Positions 17,054 through 26,480 of a stretch of 64,000 nt of DNA are shown here, piece after piece. The stretch is taken from assembly GCF_036014015.1 (NCBI RefSeq), contig NZ_CP107905.1, positions 9,300,001 to 9,364,000 of the forward strand, read 5' to 3'. Position 1 is the first letter of the stretch, and every line of letters starts with the position of its first letter. Source of the DNA: Streptomyces sp. NBC_00457. GTDB taxonomy: Bacteria; Actinomycetota; Actinomycetes; Streptomycetales; Streptomycetaceae. The notes below the pieces were generated by a model. It had not been told where the DNA came from. It ran no database searches and saw only the letters and a program-made list of their open reading frames with translations. The position numbers and the translations under genes were made by a program.

Positions 17054-18580
17054 ATGCGCAGAACCCTGTCCCTTGCCCTCGCCGCCACCGCGGTGGCGGC
17101 GGCGACCGCGGTGCCGGGAAGTTCGGTGGTGGCGGCGACGCCGGACACCGTGCGGTGGGAACCGTGTTCGGAGAAGGCCGCCTCGGAGAGGGCTGCCTCG
17201 GAGAAAGCCGCCTTGCCCCCTCTGGAGTGCTCGACGCTCGAAGTCCCGCTGGACTACCGGGATCCGGACGGCCGACAGATAGAGATCGCGATCTCCCGGC
17301 TGGCGAGCAAGGAACCCTCGAAGCGCCGCGGCGTGCTGCTGACCAATCCGGGTGGACCCGGCATCACGGGACTCGGCTACCCGGCCGTTCTCGCCGGCTC
17401 AGGGCTGCCGCAGAAGGTGCTGGACTCCTACGACCTGATCGGCTTCGACCCGCGCGGCGTCGGCCGCAGCACGCGGGTGACCTGCGATCTGACGCAGGAG
17501 CAGCAGAACCGCGGCAACCTCCCGCCGTACGCGCACACCGCGGCCGATGTCGCACGGGAGGCGGCGAACGCGCGCACTGTGGCCGAGCAGTGCGCCACCT
17601 CACGGACGGCGTGGATGCTGCCGCACACCACCACCGCGAACACCGCGCGCGACATGGACCGGATCCGGGCGGCGCTGGGCGAGCCGAAGCTCTCCTACCT
17701 CGGTGCCTCCTACGGCACCTACCTCGGTGCGGTGTACACGACGATGTTCCCGAAGCGCAGCGACCGGATCGTGCTCGACAGCAACCTGGGCCCCGGCGGT
17801 TACGACGTCACGGCCATGCGGTTGTTCGCCCCTGGACTGGAGGACCGGTTCCCGGACTTCGCGGAGTTCGCCGCCGCGCACCCCGAGTACGGTCTGGGCA
17901 CCACACCGGAGCAGGTGACCGAGAAGTACTTCGACCTCGCCGAGCGGCTGGAGACGAAACCGGTCCAGGGCATCGACGGGACATCGTTCCGCGGGCTCAC
18001 GTTCGACCGCCTCTACGTCGATGCGAACATGCCCGAGCTGGCCGAGTTCTGGCAGGCGCTCGACACCGACCGGCCGGTGCCGCCCAGCCCGCCCATTGCG
18101 GACTTTGAGAACTTCATGGCCGGCCGTTTTTACGTGATATGCGGTGACAATCGCTGGCCGGAGACGGTCCGGGAGTATCAGCGCAATGTCGCGGTCGACC
18201 GGCTGAAATACCCGATGCTGGGCGGGTCCTCGGCCGGCATCGGACCGTGCGCCTTCTGGCCGGACAAGCGGGTCGAGCCGCCGGTGCGCATCGGTGACCG
18301 GGGCCCGTCGAACGTGCTCATGGTGCAGAACGAGCGCGACCCGGGGACACCACTGGCCGGCGCCGAGAAGCTGCGGCAGGCGTTCGGGAAGCGGGCCACG
18401 ATGGTGACGGCCGACCAGGGCGGGCACGGCGTCTACCCGTACGGCCCCAACACGTGCGCGAACGACGCGGTGACGGCGTTCCTGACCACCGGGCAACGCC
18501 CGCCGCACGACCTCGCCTGCGCGGCGGAGCCGCATGCCGGCACAGGCCGCGGAGCGCTCAGCGGCGGTACAGCCCGATGA
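17054..18580 (+). CDS. Secreted Tap/SlpD-like alpha/beta hydrolase (tripeptidyl aminopeptidase family S33)
   Basis: A 508-residue exported serine peptidase. The signal peptide ends near SSVVAATPD. The oxyanion-hole segment is TNPGGPGITG; the nucleophile elbow GASYGTYLG contains the catalytic Ser. The C-terminal TAP-like domain holds DPGTPLAGAE (Asp) and QGGHGVYP (His). Family members release N-terminal tripeptides or proline peptides from secreted proteins. Residues about 38-52 are a short E-K-A-A-S repeat absent from many relatives. ATG 17054 follows AGGAGGACATCAG. Its last 23 bp overlap the convergent PEBP gene. Confidence 0.9.
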   Translation: MRRTLSLALAATAVAAATAVPGSSVVAATPDTVRWEPCSEKAASERAASEKAALPPLECSTLEVPLDYRDPDGRQIEIAISRLASKEPSKRRGVLLTNPGGPGITGLGYPAVLAGSGLPQKVLDSYDLIGFDPRGVGRSTRVTCDLTQEQQNRGNLPPYAHTAADVAREAANARTVAEQCATSRTAWMLPHTTTANTARDMDRIRAALGEPKLSYLGASYGTYLGAVYTTMFPKRSDRIVLDSNLGPGGYDVTAMRLFAPGLEDRFPDFAEFAAAHPEYGLGTTPEQVTEKYFDLAERLETKPVQGIDGTSFRGLTFDRLYVDANMPELAEFWQALDTDRPVPPSPPIADFENFMAGRFYVICGDNRWPETVREYQRNVAVDRLKYPMLGGSSAGIGPCAFWPDKRVEPPVRIGDRGPSNVLMVQNERDPGTPLAGAEKLRQAFGKRATMVTADQGGHGVYPYGPNTCANDAVTAFLTTGQRPPHDLACAAEPHAGTGRGALSGGTAR

Positions 18581-19010
18581 GAGAGGCGTCGGCGAGTTCC
18601 CGCTTCTCGACGGCCTGCCGTACGTCGTCGGCGCGTGGGGCGTCCGGGAGGACGCAGGGCTCGGCGAGGGCGTAGAGGTGGAAGACGTAGTGGTGCGGCT
18701 CGTCCCCGGGCGGCGGGTGGGGTCCGCCCCAGCCGGGACGGCCGTAGCCGTTGACGAGTTCGGTGCCGCCGGGCGGGCTCTGCCCCTCGCTCATGCCGTC
18801 GCTGTGCGGGTCGATGCCTACGACGATCCAGTGCACGAAGTTCCCGGACGGGGCGTCGGGGTCCTCGCACATCAGGACCAGCTCGGCCGCGTCGTCCGGT
18901 ACGCCGGACCAGGTCAGAGGCGGGGAGACGTTCTCCCCCTCCAGCGCGTACCGGCGGGGGACCGGGGCGTGGTCGGTGAATGCGCTGCTCTTGAGTTCGA
19001 TGCCGGTCAT
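18558..19010 (-). CDS. YbhB/YbcL (PEBP, Raf-kinase-inhibitor-like) protein
   Basis: A 150-residue protein of the bacterial phosphatidylethanolamine-binding family. The anion-pocket signature is seen in LVLMCEDPDAPSG and FVHWIVVGID, followed by GYGRPGWGGPHPPPG and HHYVFHLYAL. Function in bacteria is not established; ligand binding or protease inhibition has been proposed for relatives. ATG 19010. Its 3' end overlaps the convergent hydrolase gene, so transcripts from both sides can pair. Confidence 0.9.
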   Translation of the reverse strand: MTGIELKSSAFTDHAPVPRRYALEGENVSPPLTWSGVPDDAAELVLMCEDPDAPSGNFVHWIVVGIDPHSDGMSEGQSPPGGTELVNGYGRPGWGGPHPPPGDEPHHYVFHLYALAEPCVLPDAPRADDVRQAVEKRELADASLIGLYRR

Positions 19011-19135
19011 GCGCCCCGGAGTACCCCGCAGGCGGCGGGACGTATCAGGGCGACGTGTGGATCTCCGCGTGACGGATACCCGGGCCAGGTCAGGAGTGCT
19101 ACGGACTTGCTACGGACCGAGGAAGGCCGGCCCCG

Positions 19136-19792
19136 ATGATCTCGCAGACCGTTCTGGTGCCCGCCGACGGCGTCGAGCTCGCCGGCGACTTCGACGTCCC
19201 GGCGCCCGCCCACGGCGTCGTCCTGTTCGCGCACGGCAGCGGCAGCTCCCGGCACAGCCCGCGCAACCGGCAGGTCGCCGCCGAACTCCGCACCGCCGCC
19301 CTGGGCACGCTGCTGATGGACCTGCTGACCGAGGCGGAGGACCGGCAGGACGAGCTGACCGCCGAGCACCGCTTCGACATTCCGCTGCTCGGGCGCCGTC
19401 TGGTCGCCGCGATCGACTGGCTCGACGCGGAGCCCGAGGTCCGGGGACTGCCCGTCGTCCTGTTCGGGGCAAGCACCGGTGCGGCCGCCGCCCTGATGGC
19501 CGCGGCGGACCGGCCGGACCGGGTCCTGACCGTGGTCTCGCGCGGCGGACGGCCCGACCTGGCGGGCGACGCGCTGGACCTCGTACGCGCCCCCGTGCTG
19601 CTCATCGTCGGCGGGCACGACACGCAGGTGCTGCGGCTCAACGAGGACGCCGCCCGGCGACTGCAGGCCCCCTGCACGCTGCGTGTCGTGCCGGGCGCCA
19701 CCCACCTGTTCGAGGAGCCGGGCGCGCTGGAGCAGGTCGCCGGCCTGGCCCGGGAGTGGTGCGTGGAACGGCTGGGCGCACAGCGGCGGTGA
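19136..19792 (+). CDS. Dienelactone-hydrolase-like alpha/beta hydrolase
   Basis: A 218-residue cytosolic alpha/beta hydrolase. FAHGSGSSRHSPRN supplies the oxyanion hole. The nucleophile elbow is GASTGAAAA, with catalytic Ser flanked by small residues. The Asp region is LLIVGGHDTQ, and His sits in VPGATHLFEEPG. In actinobacteria this family is often encoded next to a phosphoribosyltransferase, as here, in stress-type clusters; the substrate is unknown. ATG 19136 follows GAGGAAGG. It is 70 nt from the next gene and probably in the same operon. Confidence 0.85.
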   Translation: MISQTVLVPADGVELAGDFDVPAPAHGVVLFAHGSGSSRHSPRNRQVAAELRTAALGTLLMDLLTEAEDRQDELTAEHRFDIPLLGRRLVAAIDWLDAEPEVRGLPVVLFGASTGAAAALMAAADRPDRVLTVVSRGGRPDLAGDALDLVRAPVLLIVGGHDTQVLRLNEDAARRLQAPCTLRVVPGATHLFEEPGALEQVAGLAREWCVERLGAQRR

Positions 19793-19862
19793 CACGCCGT
19801 GTGGGCGACCGGAGGGCCGGGTACCCGGCAGCCGCGCACGGAGGCAACCGGAAGGAGCAGCC

Positions 19863-20519
19863 ATGCAGTTCCGTGACCGCAAGCAGGCCGGGCGGGAACT
19901 GGCCGCGCGGCTGCGCACCCTGCAGGACAAAGGGGCTCTCCCGCACGCTGTCGTCCTCGCGCTGCCCCGCGGCGGTGCCACGGTCGCCCGCGAGGTCGCG
20001 CACGCGCTGGACGCCCCGCTGGACGTCCTCGTGGTCCGCAAGATCGGGGCGCCGTTCCAGGAGGAGCTGGGCGTCGGCGCGATCGCCGGCGACGACCCGC
20101 CGCTCTTCGACGAACGGGCCCTGGACCGGCTGGGCCTGAGCGAGGCCGCCCTCGCCGAGACCGTCGACCGGGAGCGGGAGGAGGTACGGCGCCGCGAACG
20201 GCGCTACCGGCGCGGCCGTCCCCCGGTGGACCTGCGGGGCCGCACCGTGATCGTCGTCGACGACGGCCTGGCCACCGGCTCGACCGCACGCGCCGCACTG
20301 CGCCGGGTCCGCCGTGAGGCGCCCGAGCAGGTCGTCCTGGCCGTGCCGGTCTGCTCACCGGAGGCCGCCGAGCTGCTGCGCGACGAGGCCGACGAGGTGA
20401 TCTGCCTGCACAAGCCGGAGCAGTTCATGGCCGTCGGCCTCTGGTACGAGAACTTCGACCAGCTCACCGACGACGAGGTCCTCGACGCGCTGCACGGCTC
20501 CCACACCCTGCCCGGCTGA
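19863..20519 (+). CDS. Type I phosphoribosyltransferase-like protein
   Basis: A 218-residue protein with the PRPP-binding loop VIVVDDGLATGSTARA, the hallmark of type I phosphoribosyltransferases. The N-terminal part (ALPRGGATVAREVAHALDAP, then VVRKIGAP) is typical of the family found beside hydrolases and universal stress proteins in actinobacteria. The base acceptor is not known. ATG 19863 follows GGAAGGAGCAGCC. It is 14 nt before the universal stress protein gene, so the three genes probably form one operon. Confidence 0.87.
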   Translation: MQFRDRKQAGRELAARLRTLQDKGALPHAVVLALPRGGATVAREVAHALDAPLDVLVVRKIGAPFQEELGVGAIAGDDPPLFDERALDRLGLSEAALAETVDREREEVRRRERRYRRGRPPVDLRGRTVIVVDDGLATGSTARAALRRVRREAPEQVVLAVPVCSPEAAELLRDEADEVICLHKPEQFMAVGLWYENFDQLTDDEVLDALHGSHTLPG

Positions 20520-20533
20520 AGGAGGAGAAGCGA

Positions 20534-20914
20534 GTGACGGAAGCGACCGGCACTGTCCTGGTCGGCGTCGACGACACACCGCAGGCCTGGCTCGCCGCTG
20601 ACTGGGCGGCCCGGGAGGCGACGCTGCGCGGAGCGGCGCTCCAGGTCGTGCACGCGGTGACAGACGCCGACGAGCGGGTCCGCGGCGTCGCTGCCGATCT
20701 GCTGGAGGACGCCCGGACCCGGATCACGACGGCCCACCCCGGGCTGCGCATCGACACCGTCCTCGGGCAGGGGGAGCCCGCCGAGGCGGTCCTGACCGCG
20801 GGCGAGGACACCGACGCCGGCCTGATCGTGCTCGGCACCCGCGGGCGGGGCGGCTTCGCCGGGCTGCTCCTGGGCTCCGTGAGCGTCGCAGATGAGCTGA
20901 GGTTTCCTCGGTGA
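20534..20914 (+). CDS. Universal stress protein (UspA domain), C-terminally shortened
   Basis: A 126-residue single Usp domain. The N-terminal strand is VLVGVDDTPQAWLAADWAA, and the ATP-binding loop GTRGRGGFAGLLLGSVS is intact. Family members continue for about 20 more residues after GSVS to complete the last helix and strand. Here the sequence turns at once into VADELRFPR and stops, so the C-terminal end looks replaced or frameshifted. GTG 20534 follows GGAGGAGAAGC. Expected role: nucleotide-binding stress protein. Whether this short form folds is doubtful. Confidence 0.8.
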   Translation: MTEATGTVLVGVDDTPQAWLAADWAAREATLRGAALQVVHAVTDADERVRGVAADLLEDARTRITTAHPGLRIDTVLGQGEPAEAVLTAGEDTDAGLIVLGTRGRGGFAGLLLGSVSVADELRFPR

Positions 20915-21374
20915 TCCGGGACTGGCCCGGCTTCCGGGGGAGCGGCTGTGGTGCGTGGCAGGGTGTGGACGCCTGTCACTGGGTCGCGGGCCGTGCGCTG
21001 GTTGAGCACGGTGCTCATCGTGTGCGGTACCTGCCGCCTGTGGCGCCGCTGGCTGCGGCGATTCGGAAGCTGGGGTATCCGCCCCGCCGGACGCTGTCCG
21101 CCCGGTGTGGACCCGGGCGGGGCGGGGACCCCGCGTCGCTTTCCTGGGCACGGGGCGGATTCTCGGTGAGACCGGACCACTCCGGTCTCTCGACGCCGCC
21201 CACGTTACGGCAGCCGACGTCCCGCACTACAACCCCAGCGGGTACGTCCACTCGAAAGTGCCACAAGAGGCTAATCCGCTCAATTGTGTGCTCCGACACG
21301 CTATTTACCGGCACTCAGAATCCCCGTGCCATTTCAGGCACTGCGAAGGACCCTCGCGTCACGGAGGCGGAGCG
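20915..21374. other. 460-bp stretch without a recognisable gene
   Basis: It lies between the shortened universal stress gene and rtcB. The first half is GC-rich with no convincing codon pattern in any frame. The second half is clearly more A/T-rich near 21,230-21,330 and should hold the rtcB promoter. The junction with the stress gene suggests a past rearrangement, but no transposase or terminal repeats were seen. Confidence 0.5.
21168..21189. terminator. Hairpin GAGACCGGA/TCCGGTCTC
   Basis: A perfect 9-bp stem with a CCAC loop in the gap upstream of rtcB. It probably ends transcription coming from the stress gene operon. Confidence 0.6.
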
Positions 21375-22787
21375 ATGGACCTGGTAGAAGAACGCCCCTG
21401 CCGATTCCGCATCGACCCGCACGGCGGGATGCGCGTGCCCGGCGTCGTGATCGCCTCCCGCGACCTGCTGCGCGACGCCGAGCAGTCGCTGGAGCAGGTC
21501 GCCAACGTGGCCACGCTGCCCGGCATCGTCGGCGCCTCGTACGCCATGCCGGACATCCACTGGGGCTACGGCTTCCCCATCGGCGGCGTCGCGGCGACCG
21601 CCGTGGACGAGGGCGGCGTGGTCTCGCCCGGCGGGGTCGGCTTCGACATCTCCTGCGGGGTGCGGCTGCTGGCGGCCGACTGCGACGGGCGGGAACTGCG
21701 CAGGGCGCTGCCCGCGGTCATGGACGGCCTGGACCGGCGGATACCGCGCGGCGCCGGACCCGGTGGGGTGTGGCGGCTCAGCGGGCAGGCGGAGCTGGAG
21801 CGGATCCTGCGGGGCGGCTCCCGGTACGCCGTCGAGCAGGGCCACGGCGAACAGCGCGACCTCACCCGCTGCGAGGACGGCGGGGCGGTCGCCGACGCCG
21901 ACGCGACGCAGGTCAGCGAGCGGGCCCGGGAACGGGGCCTCGGCCAGGTCGGCAGCCTCGGCTCCGCCAACCACTTCCTGGAGGTCCAGGAGATCGCCGA
22001 GGTGTACGACGAACCGGTCGCCGCCGCCTTCGGCCTCGCCCCCGGCCAGGTGTGCGTGATGATCCACTGCGGTTCACGCGGCCTCGGCCACCAGATCTGC
22101 ACCGACCACGTCCGGGCGATGGACCGGGCCATGACTCGCTACGGCATCACCGTCCCCGACCGCCAGCTGGCCTGCACCCCGGTCGACTCGCCCGAGGGGC
22201 AGGCCTACCTGGGCGCGATGGCCGCCGCCGCCAACTACGGCCGCGCCAACCGCCAGTTGCTGTCCGACGCGGCCCGCGGGGTCTTCCGCCGCGTCACCGG
22301 CGTACAGCTCTCGCTGGTGTACGACGTGTCCCACAACCTCGCCAAGATGGAGACGCACGAGGTGGACGGCGCCCGGCGCCTGCTGTGCGTGCACCGCAAG
22401 GGCGCCACCCGCGCCTTCCCGCCCGGCCACCCCGAACTGCCCGAGGAGCTACGGGAGTTCGGCCAGCCGGTGCTCATCCCCGGCACCATGGGCACGGCCT
22501 CCTACGTGCTGGCCGGAGTGCCCGGCGGCGACGCCTTCCACTCCACCTGCCACGGCGCGGGCCGCACCCTCAGCCGGCACCGGGCCGCCCGCACCGTGAC
22601 GGGCAGGGAACTGCGCACCCGGCTGGAGTCGGCCGGTATCGCCGTCCGGCCGAAGTCGATGCGCGGTCTCGCCGAGGAGACCCCGGAGGCATACAAGGAC
22701 GTCGGCGCGGTGGTCGCCGCGAGCGAGACGGCGGGGCTGTGCCGGACGGTGGCCAGGCTCGTGCCGCTGGGCGTGGTGAAGGGATGA
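21375..22787 (+). CDS. rtcB: RtcB tRNA-splicing/RNA repair ligase
   Basis: A 470-residue RNA ligase that joins 2',3'-cyclic phosphate (or 3'-phosphate) and 5'-OH RNA ends using GTP and Mn2+. Key family segments are present: [30 protein letters not shown] with the metal-binding Cys, [34 protein letters not shown], and [12 protein letters not shown] whose His is the guanylylation site. ATG 21375 follows GGAGGCGGAGCG. The archease gene is convergent, 11 nt away. No RtcA or RtcR gene is nearby, so control differs from the enterobacterial system. Confidence 0.96.
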   Translation: MDLVEERPCRFRIDPHGGMRVPGVVIASRDLLRDAEQSLEQVANVATLPGIVGASYAMPDIHWGYGFPIGGVAATAVDEGGVVSPGGVGFDISCGVRLLAADCDGRELRRALPAVMDGLDRRIPRGAGPGGVWRLSGQAELERILRGGSRYAVEQGHGEQRDLTRCEDGGAVADADATQVSERARERGLGQVGSLGSANHFLEVQEIAEVYDEPVAAAFGLAPGQVCVMIHCGSRGLGHQICTDHVRAMDRAMTRYGITVPDRQLACTPVDSPEGQAYLGAMAAAANYGRANRQLLSDAARGVFRRVTGVQLSLVYDVSHNLAKMETHEVDGARRLLCVHRKGATRAFPPGHPELPEELREFGQPVLIPGTMGTASYVLAGVPGGDAFHSTCHGAGRTLSRHRAARTVTGRELRTRLESAGIAVRPKSMRGLAEETPEAYKDVGAVVAASETAGLCRTVARLVPLGVVKG

Positions 22788-22798
22788 GCCGGATGCGC

Positions 22799-23254
22799 TC
22801 ACACGTCGATGGTCACCGCGCAGGACCAGCCGTACGGACCGGGCTCGATGCGCAGGTTCTCCCACGCGATGCCCTTCGGCGCGGCGCCGATGACCTCCAC
22901 CACGCCGAGATCGGCGACCGCCATCCGCACGTCGAGCCCCTCGTCGTACGCCTCCGCCTCCACGTCGACCGGAACCTGCCCGTGCACCTCAAGGCGGAAG
23001 ACGACCTCGTCGAGCAGCGTGGTCAGCAGGTCCTCGGGAGCGCCTTCGGCCAGCCGCAGCCGGGCCACGCCGGTCGCCCGGGTCCCGGAGACGTCCGCGA
23101 AGCCCTCCACCATGCCCGTGACGGCCTCCACCAGACACCGCTCGCGGCTCTCCGCCCAGGCCTCGACGCGCACGTCGGCCGTGTGCGGCACCAGCCGGTG
23201 CCCGCTCGTCCCGCGCCTGCGCGCCGTGATGTCGTCGCCCATGTCGCCGACCAT
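22799..23254 (-). CDS. Archease (RtcB cofactor)
   Basis: A small acidic archease-family protein of about 151 residues. HTADVRVEAWAES near the start matches the conserved HTAD segment with the metal-binding Asp, and DVRMAVADLGVVEVI and IAWENLRIEPG fit the C-terminal half. Archease speeds RtcB guanylylation and allows multiple turnover. The start is uncertain: ATG 23254 and ATG 23242 are both possible, and neither has a strong ribosome binding site. It is convergent with rtcB rather than in one operon. Confidence 0.9.
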   Translation of the reverse strand: MVGDMGDDITARRRGTSGHRLVPHTADVRVEAWAESRERCLVEAVTGMVEGFADVSGTRATGVARLRLAEGAPEDLLTTLLDEVVFRLEVHGQVPVDVEAEAYDEGLDVRMAVADLGVVEVIGAAPKGIAWENLRIEPGPYGWSCAVTIDV

Positions 23255-23343
23255 GTTCACCGTGTGCCCACTGAGCAGAACCGCACACTGGTTTCGGGGG
23301 GCATGTCCGGACCGGCAGGGGAGCCACCGCCTCAGGAGCCGCC

Positions 23344-24102
23344 ATGACCGACCCGACCCACCCCGCGCTCGCCCCCGCACTGCGGGACGTACGGGCCGTC
23401 GTCTTCGACACCGACGGAGTGATCACCGACTCGGCCCGGGTGCACGCCGCCGCCTGGCGGACTGCCTTCGACACCTACCTGCGTCAGCACCCGCCCGAGG
23501 ACCCGGACCAGCGGCGCCCCTTCGATCCCCGGGACGACTACCTGCGGCACGTGGACGGCAAGTCCCGCCTCGACGGTGCCGCCGCCTTCCTCGCCTCCCG
23601 CGGCCTCGACACATCGGAGGAGACCGTACGGGCCGTCGCCGCGGACAAGGAGCGCCGCTTCACCGAGCGGCTGCGCACCCACGGCGTCGACGCCTATCCC
23701 GGGACGGTCCGGCTGGTGCGTGCCCTGCGCGCGGCCGGGGTACCCGTGGCGGCGGCCTCGGCGTCCCGGCACGCGGGTGAGCTGCTCACCCGGGCCGGGG
23801 TCCGGGACCTCTTCGACGCCCTGGTGGACGGCGGTGAGGCGGCCCGGCTGGGGCTCGCCGGCAAACCCGAGCCCGACCTCTTCCTGGAGGCGGCCCGCCG
23901 ACTCGGCGTCCCCGCCGGGCACGCCGCCGTCGTGGAGGACGCGCTGGCCGGCGTGGAAGCGGGGCGTCGGGGTGCGTTCGCGCTCGTCGTCGGCGTGGAC
24001 CGGGCCGCCGGTGCGGACACCGGCGCGAGGCTGCTGCGGCACGGCGCCGACATCGTCGTACGAGATCTGGCAGAACTGCTCGTGGAAGGAGTACCGCGGT
24101 GA
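23344..24102 (+). CDS. Beta-phosphoglucomutase-like HAD hydrolase
   Basis: A 252-residue HAD-superfamily enzyme. Motif I is VVFDTDGVITDSARVH; DGKSRLDGAAAFLASRG is the substrate-specificity region of beta-phosphoglucomutases; AASASRHAGELL is motif II; KPEPDLF and VEDALAGVEAG are motifs III and IV. It converts beta-glucose 1-phosphate to glucose 6-phosphate. It overlaps the GH65 gene by 4 nt (GTGA), the classic pairing in which the phosphorylase makes beta-glucose 1-phosphate and this enzyme feeds it to glycolysis. Confidence 0.92.
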   Translation: MTDPTHPALAPALRDVRAVVFDTDGVITDSARVHAAAWRTAFDTYLRQHPPEDPDQRRPFDPRDDYLRHVDGKSRLDGAAAFLASRGLDTSEETVRAVAADKERRFTERLRTHGVDAYPGTVRLVRALRAAGVPVAAASASRHAGELLTRAGVRDLFDALVDGGEAARLGLAGKPEPDLFLEAARRLGVPAGHAAVVEDALAGVEAGRRGAFALVVGVDRAAGADTGARLLRHGADIVVRDLAELLVEGVPR

Positions 24103-26477
24103 CCGCAGCGACGTCGTGGACCTGGGAGTACGACGGCTACGAACCGGCGGACGAACGGCTCAGGGAGTCGCTGTGCACGCTCGGCAACGGATACTTCGCC
24201 ACCCGTGGCGCGTTCCCGGAGTGCGTCGCCGACGAGGTGCACTACCCCGGCACGTATGCGGCCGGCTGCTACAACCGGCTCACCTCGGACGTGGCGGGAC
24301 ACAGCGTCGAGAACGAGGACATGGTCAACCTGCCGAACTGGCTGGCGCTGCGCTTCCGCCGCCCCGGCGGCCGGTGGCTCACCCCCGACACGGCGACGGT
24401 CCTCGACCACCGGCAGGTGCTGCACCTCGACTCGGGGATGATGGAGCGCGTCACGCGGTACGCGCTGGCGGAGGGCAAGGCCCTGTTCGTACGGCAGCAG
24501 CGGTTCGTGGGCATGGCCGACCCCCATCTGGCGGTCCTGCGCACAGAGTTCACCGCGGAGGGCTTCGCGGGCGCCCTCGACGTCGAGGCGGCGCTCGACG
24601 GGGGCGTGACCAACTCCGGGGTCGCGCGCTACCGCGATCTGGACGGCCACCATCTGACCCACGTGCACACCGGGAGTTCCGCACCCGACACGGTGTGGCT
24701 GCGCTGCCGGACCCGCACCTCGGACATCCGGATCGGCATGGCGGCCCGCCTGACCGCCGACGTCCCGGTGACCGAGCGGCTCGAGGTCAGCCGAGCCGTC
24801 CAGCGGATCCACCTCGATCTGACCCCCGGCCGCACCGCCACCGTGGACAAGACCGTCGCCCTGCACACCTCCCACGACCCCGCGATCAGCGATCCGCTGG
24901 ACGCAGCTGTGGACCGGGTGGACGCGGCCTCCGGCTTTGACGACCTGCTGAAGGCCCACCGCACAGCCTGGGACCAGCTGTGGCGGCGGGCCGAGATCGA
25001 CGTGCCCGGAGCCGCGGGCCGCATTCTCCGGCTGCATCTTTTCCACGTCCTGCAGACCCTCTCGCCGCACACCGCCGACCTGGACGTGGGCGTGCCGGCC
25101 CGGGGACTGCACGGAGAGGCGTACCGGGGGCACGTCTTCTGGGACGAGCTGTTCGTGCTGCCGTATCTGAATCTGCACTTCCCGGAGGTGTCCCGGGCCC
25201 TGCTCGGCTACCGCCACCGGCGCCTGGACCAGGCCCGTGCCGCGGCCCGCGCGACCGGGCGGCGCGGCGCGCTCTACCCGTGGCAGAGCGGCAGCGACGG
25301 CCGGGAGGAGACCCAGGAACTGCATCTCAACCCGCGCTCGGGGCGCTGGCTGCCGGACCACTCCCGGCTCCAGCACCACGTCGGCTCGGCGATCGCGTAC
25401 AACGTGTGGCGGTACTGCGAGGCCACCGGCGACGCCGAGTTCCTGCACACCAAGGGCGCCGAGATGCTGCTGCAGATCGCCCGCTACTGGGCGGACTCGG
25501 CCGTGTACGACGAGGGCCTGGGCCGGTATCGCATCCGGGGCGTGGTCGGCCCCGACGAGTACCACGACGCCTACCCCGACGCGAAGCTGCCCGGCCTCGA
25601 CGACAACGCGTACACCAACGTCACCGCCGCATGGGTGCTCACCCGCACCCTGGAGGTGCTGCGCGCCCTGCCCGAACCCCGCCGCCGCGAACTCCTCGAG
25701 CGCACCGGCCTGGACGGCGGCGAGCGGGAACACTGGGACGAGGTGTCGCGCACCCTCCATGTGCCCTTCCACGGGGGTGTCATCAGCCAGTTCGAGGGCT
25801 ACGGCGATCTCGCCGAACTCGACTGGGACGGCTACCGCAAGCGTTACGGCGACATCCGGCGTCTGGACCGGATCCTGGAGGCGGAGGGCGACACCGTCAA
25901 CCGCTACCAGGCGTCCAAGCAGGCCGACGTGCTGATGCTCGGCTACCTCTTCTCACCCGCCGAACTCCAGGAAATCTTCAGCCGGTTGGGCCACCGCCTC
26001 GACCAGGACACCTGGCGGCGCACGGTCGACTACTACCTGCGGCGCACCAGCCACGGGTCGACCCTCAGCGGCCTGGTCCACGGCTGGGTGCTGGCCCGTG
26101 CCCGGCGCGCGGAGGCCTGGACGTTCTGCCAGGAGGCGCTGCGCGGCGACATCGCCGATCTGCAGGGCGGCACCACCGGCGAGGGCATCCACCTCGGCGC
26201 CATGGCCGGCACCCTCGACCTCGTCCAGCGCGGACTGACCGGACTGGCGACCAGTGGCGGGGCGCTGTGCCTCGACCCGGTGCCGCTGCCGGAGCTGTCC
26301 TCGTACGGCTTCGCCATCCACTACCTGGGCCACTGGGGCATCCAGCTCCGGCTGGAACACGGGAGGCTGGAGATCACGGTCCCCCCGTCCGACCTCGACC
26401 CGATCGACGTCCGCCTGCCGGACCGCACGGTGTCCGTCCAGCCGGGCGAGATGCGACGGCTGATGCTGCCGGGGTGA
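24099..26477 (+). CDS. Glycoside hydrolase family 65 disaccharide phosphorylase
   Basis: A 792-residue GH65 enzyme, which phosphorolyses an alpha-linked glucose disaccharide (maltose, trehalose, kojibiose or nigerose) with inversion to beta-glucose 1-phosphate. The general acid Glu is about residue 487 in GVVGPDEYHD. HVFWDELFVLPYLN, YPWQSGSDGREE, YQASKQADVLML and RRTSHGSTLS, which helps bind phosphate, are all present. An N-terminal beta-sandwich domain and an all-alpha catalytic barrel can be followed. Specificity within GH65 cannot be decided by eye. A dispersed repeat with a strong hairpin begins 4 nt after the stop and may end transcription. Confidence 0.93.
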   Translation: MTAATSWTWEYDGYEPADERLRESLCTLGNGYFATRGAFPECVADEVHYPGTYAAGCYNRLTSDVAGHSVENEDMVNLPNWLALRFRRPGGRWLTPDTATVLDHRQVLHLDSGMMERVTRYALAEGKALFVRQQRFVGMADPHLAVLRTEFTAEGFAGALDVEAALDGGVTNSGVARYRDLDGHHLTHVHTGSSAPDTVWLRCRTRTSDIRIGMAARLTADVPVTERLEVSRAVQRIHLDLTPGRTATVDKTVALHTSHDPAISDPLDAAVDRVDAASGFDDLLKAHRTAWDQLWRRAEIDVPGAAGRILRLHLFHVLQTLSPHTADLDVGVPARGLHGEAYRGHVFWDELFVLPYLNLHFPEVSRALLGYRHRRLDQARAAARATGRRGALYPWQSGSDGREETQELHLNPRSGRWLPDHSRLQHHVGSAIAYNVWRYCEATGDAEFLHTKGAEMLLQIARYWADSAVYDEGLGRYRIRGVVGPDEYHDAYPDAKLPGLDDNAYTNVTAAWVLTRTLEVLRALPEPRRRELLERTGLDGGEREHWDEVSRTLHVPFHGGVISQFEGYGDLAELDWDGYRKRYGDIRRLDRILEAEGDTVNRYQASKQADVLMLGYLFSPAELQEIFSRLGHRLDQDTWRRTVDYYLRRTSHGSTLSGLVHGWVLARARRAEAWTFCQEALRGDIADLQGGTTGEGIHLGAMAGTLDLVQRGLTGLATSGGALCLDPVPLPELSSYGFAIHYLGHWGIQLRLEHGRLEITVPPSDLDPIDVRLPDRTVSVQPGEMRRLMLPG

Positions 26478-26480
26478 CGT

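Noticed and set aside
20911..21387. A short open frame between the stress gene and rtcB, considered as a transposase remnant
   Set aside because: No conserved transposase residues, no terminal repeats and a mixed codon pattern. Kept only as an unexplained gap.
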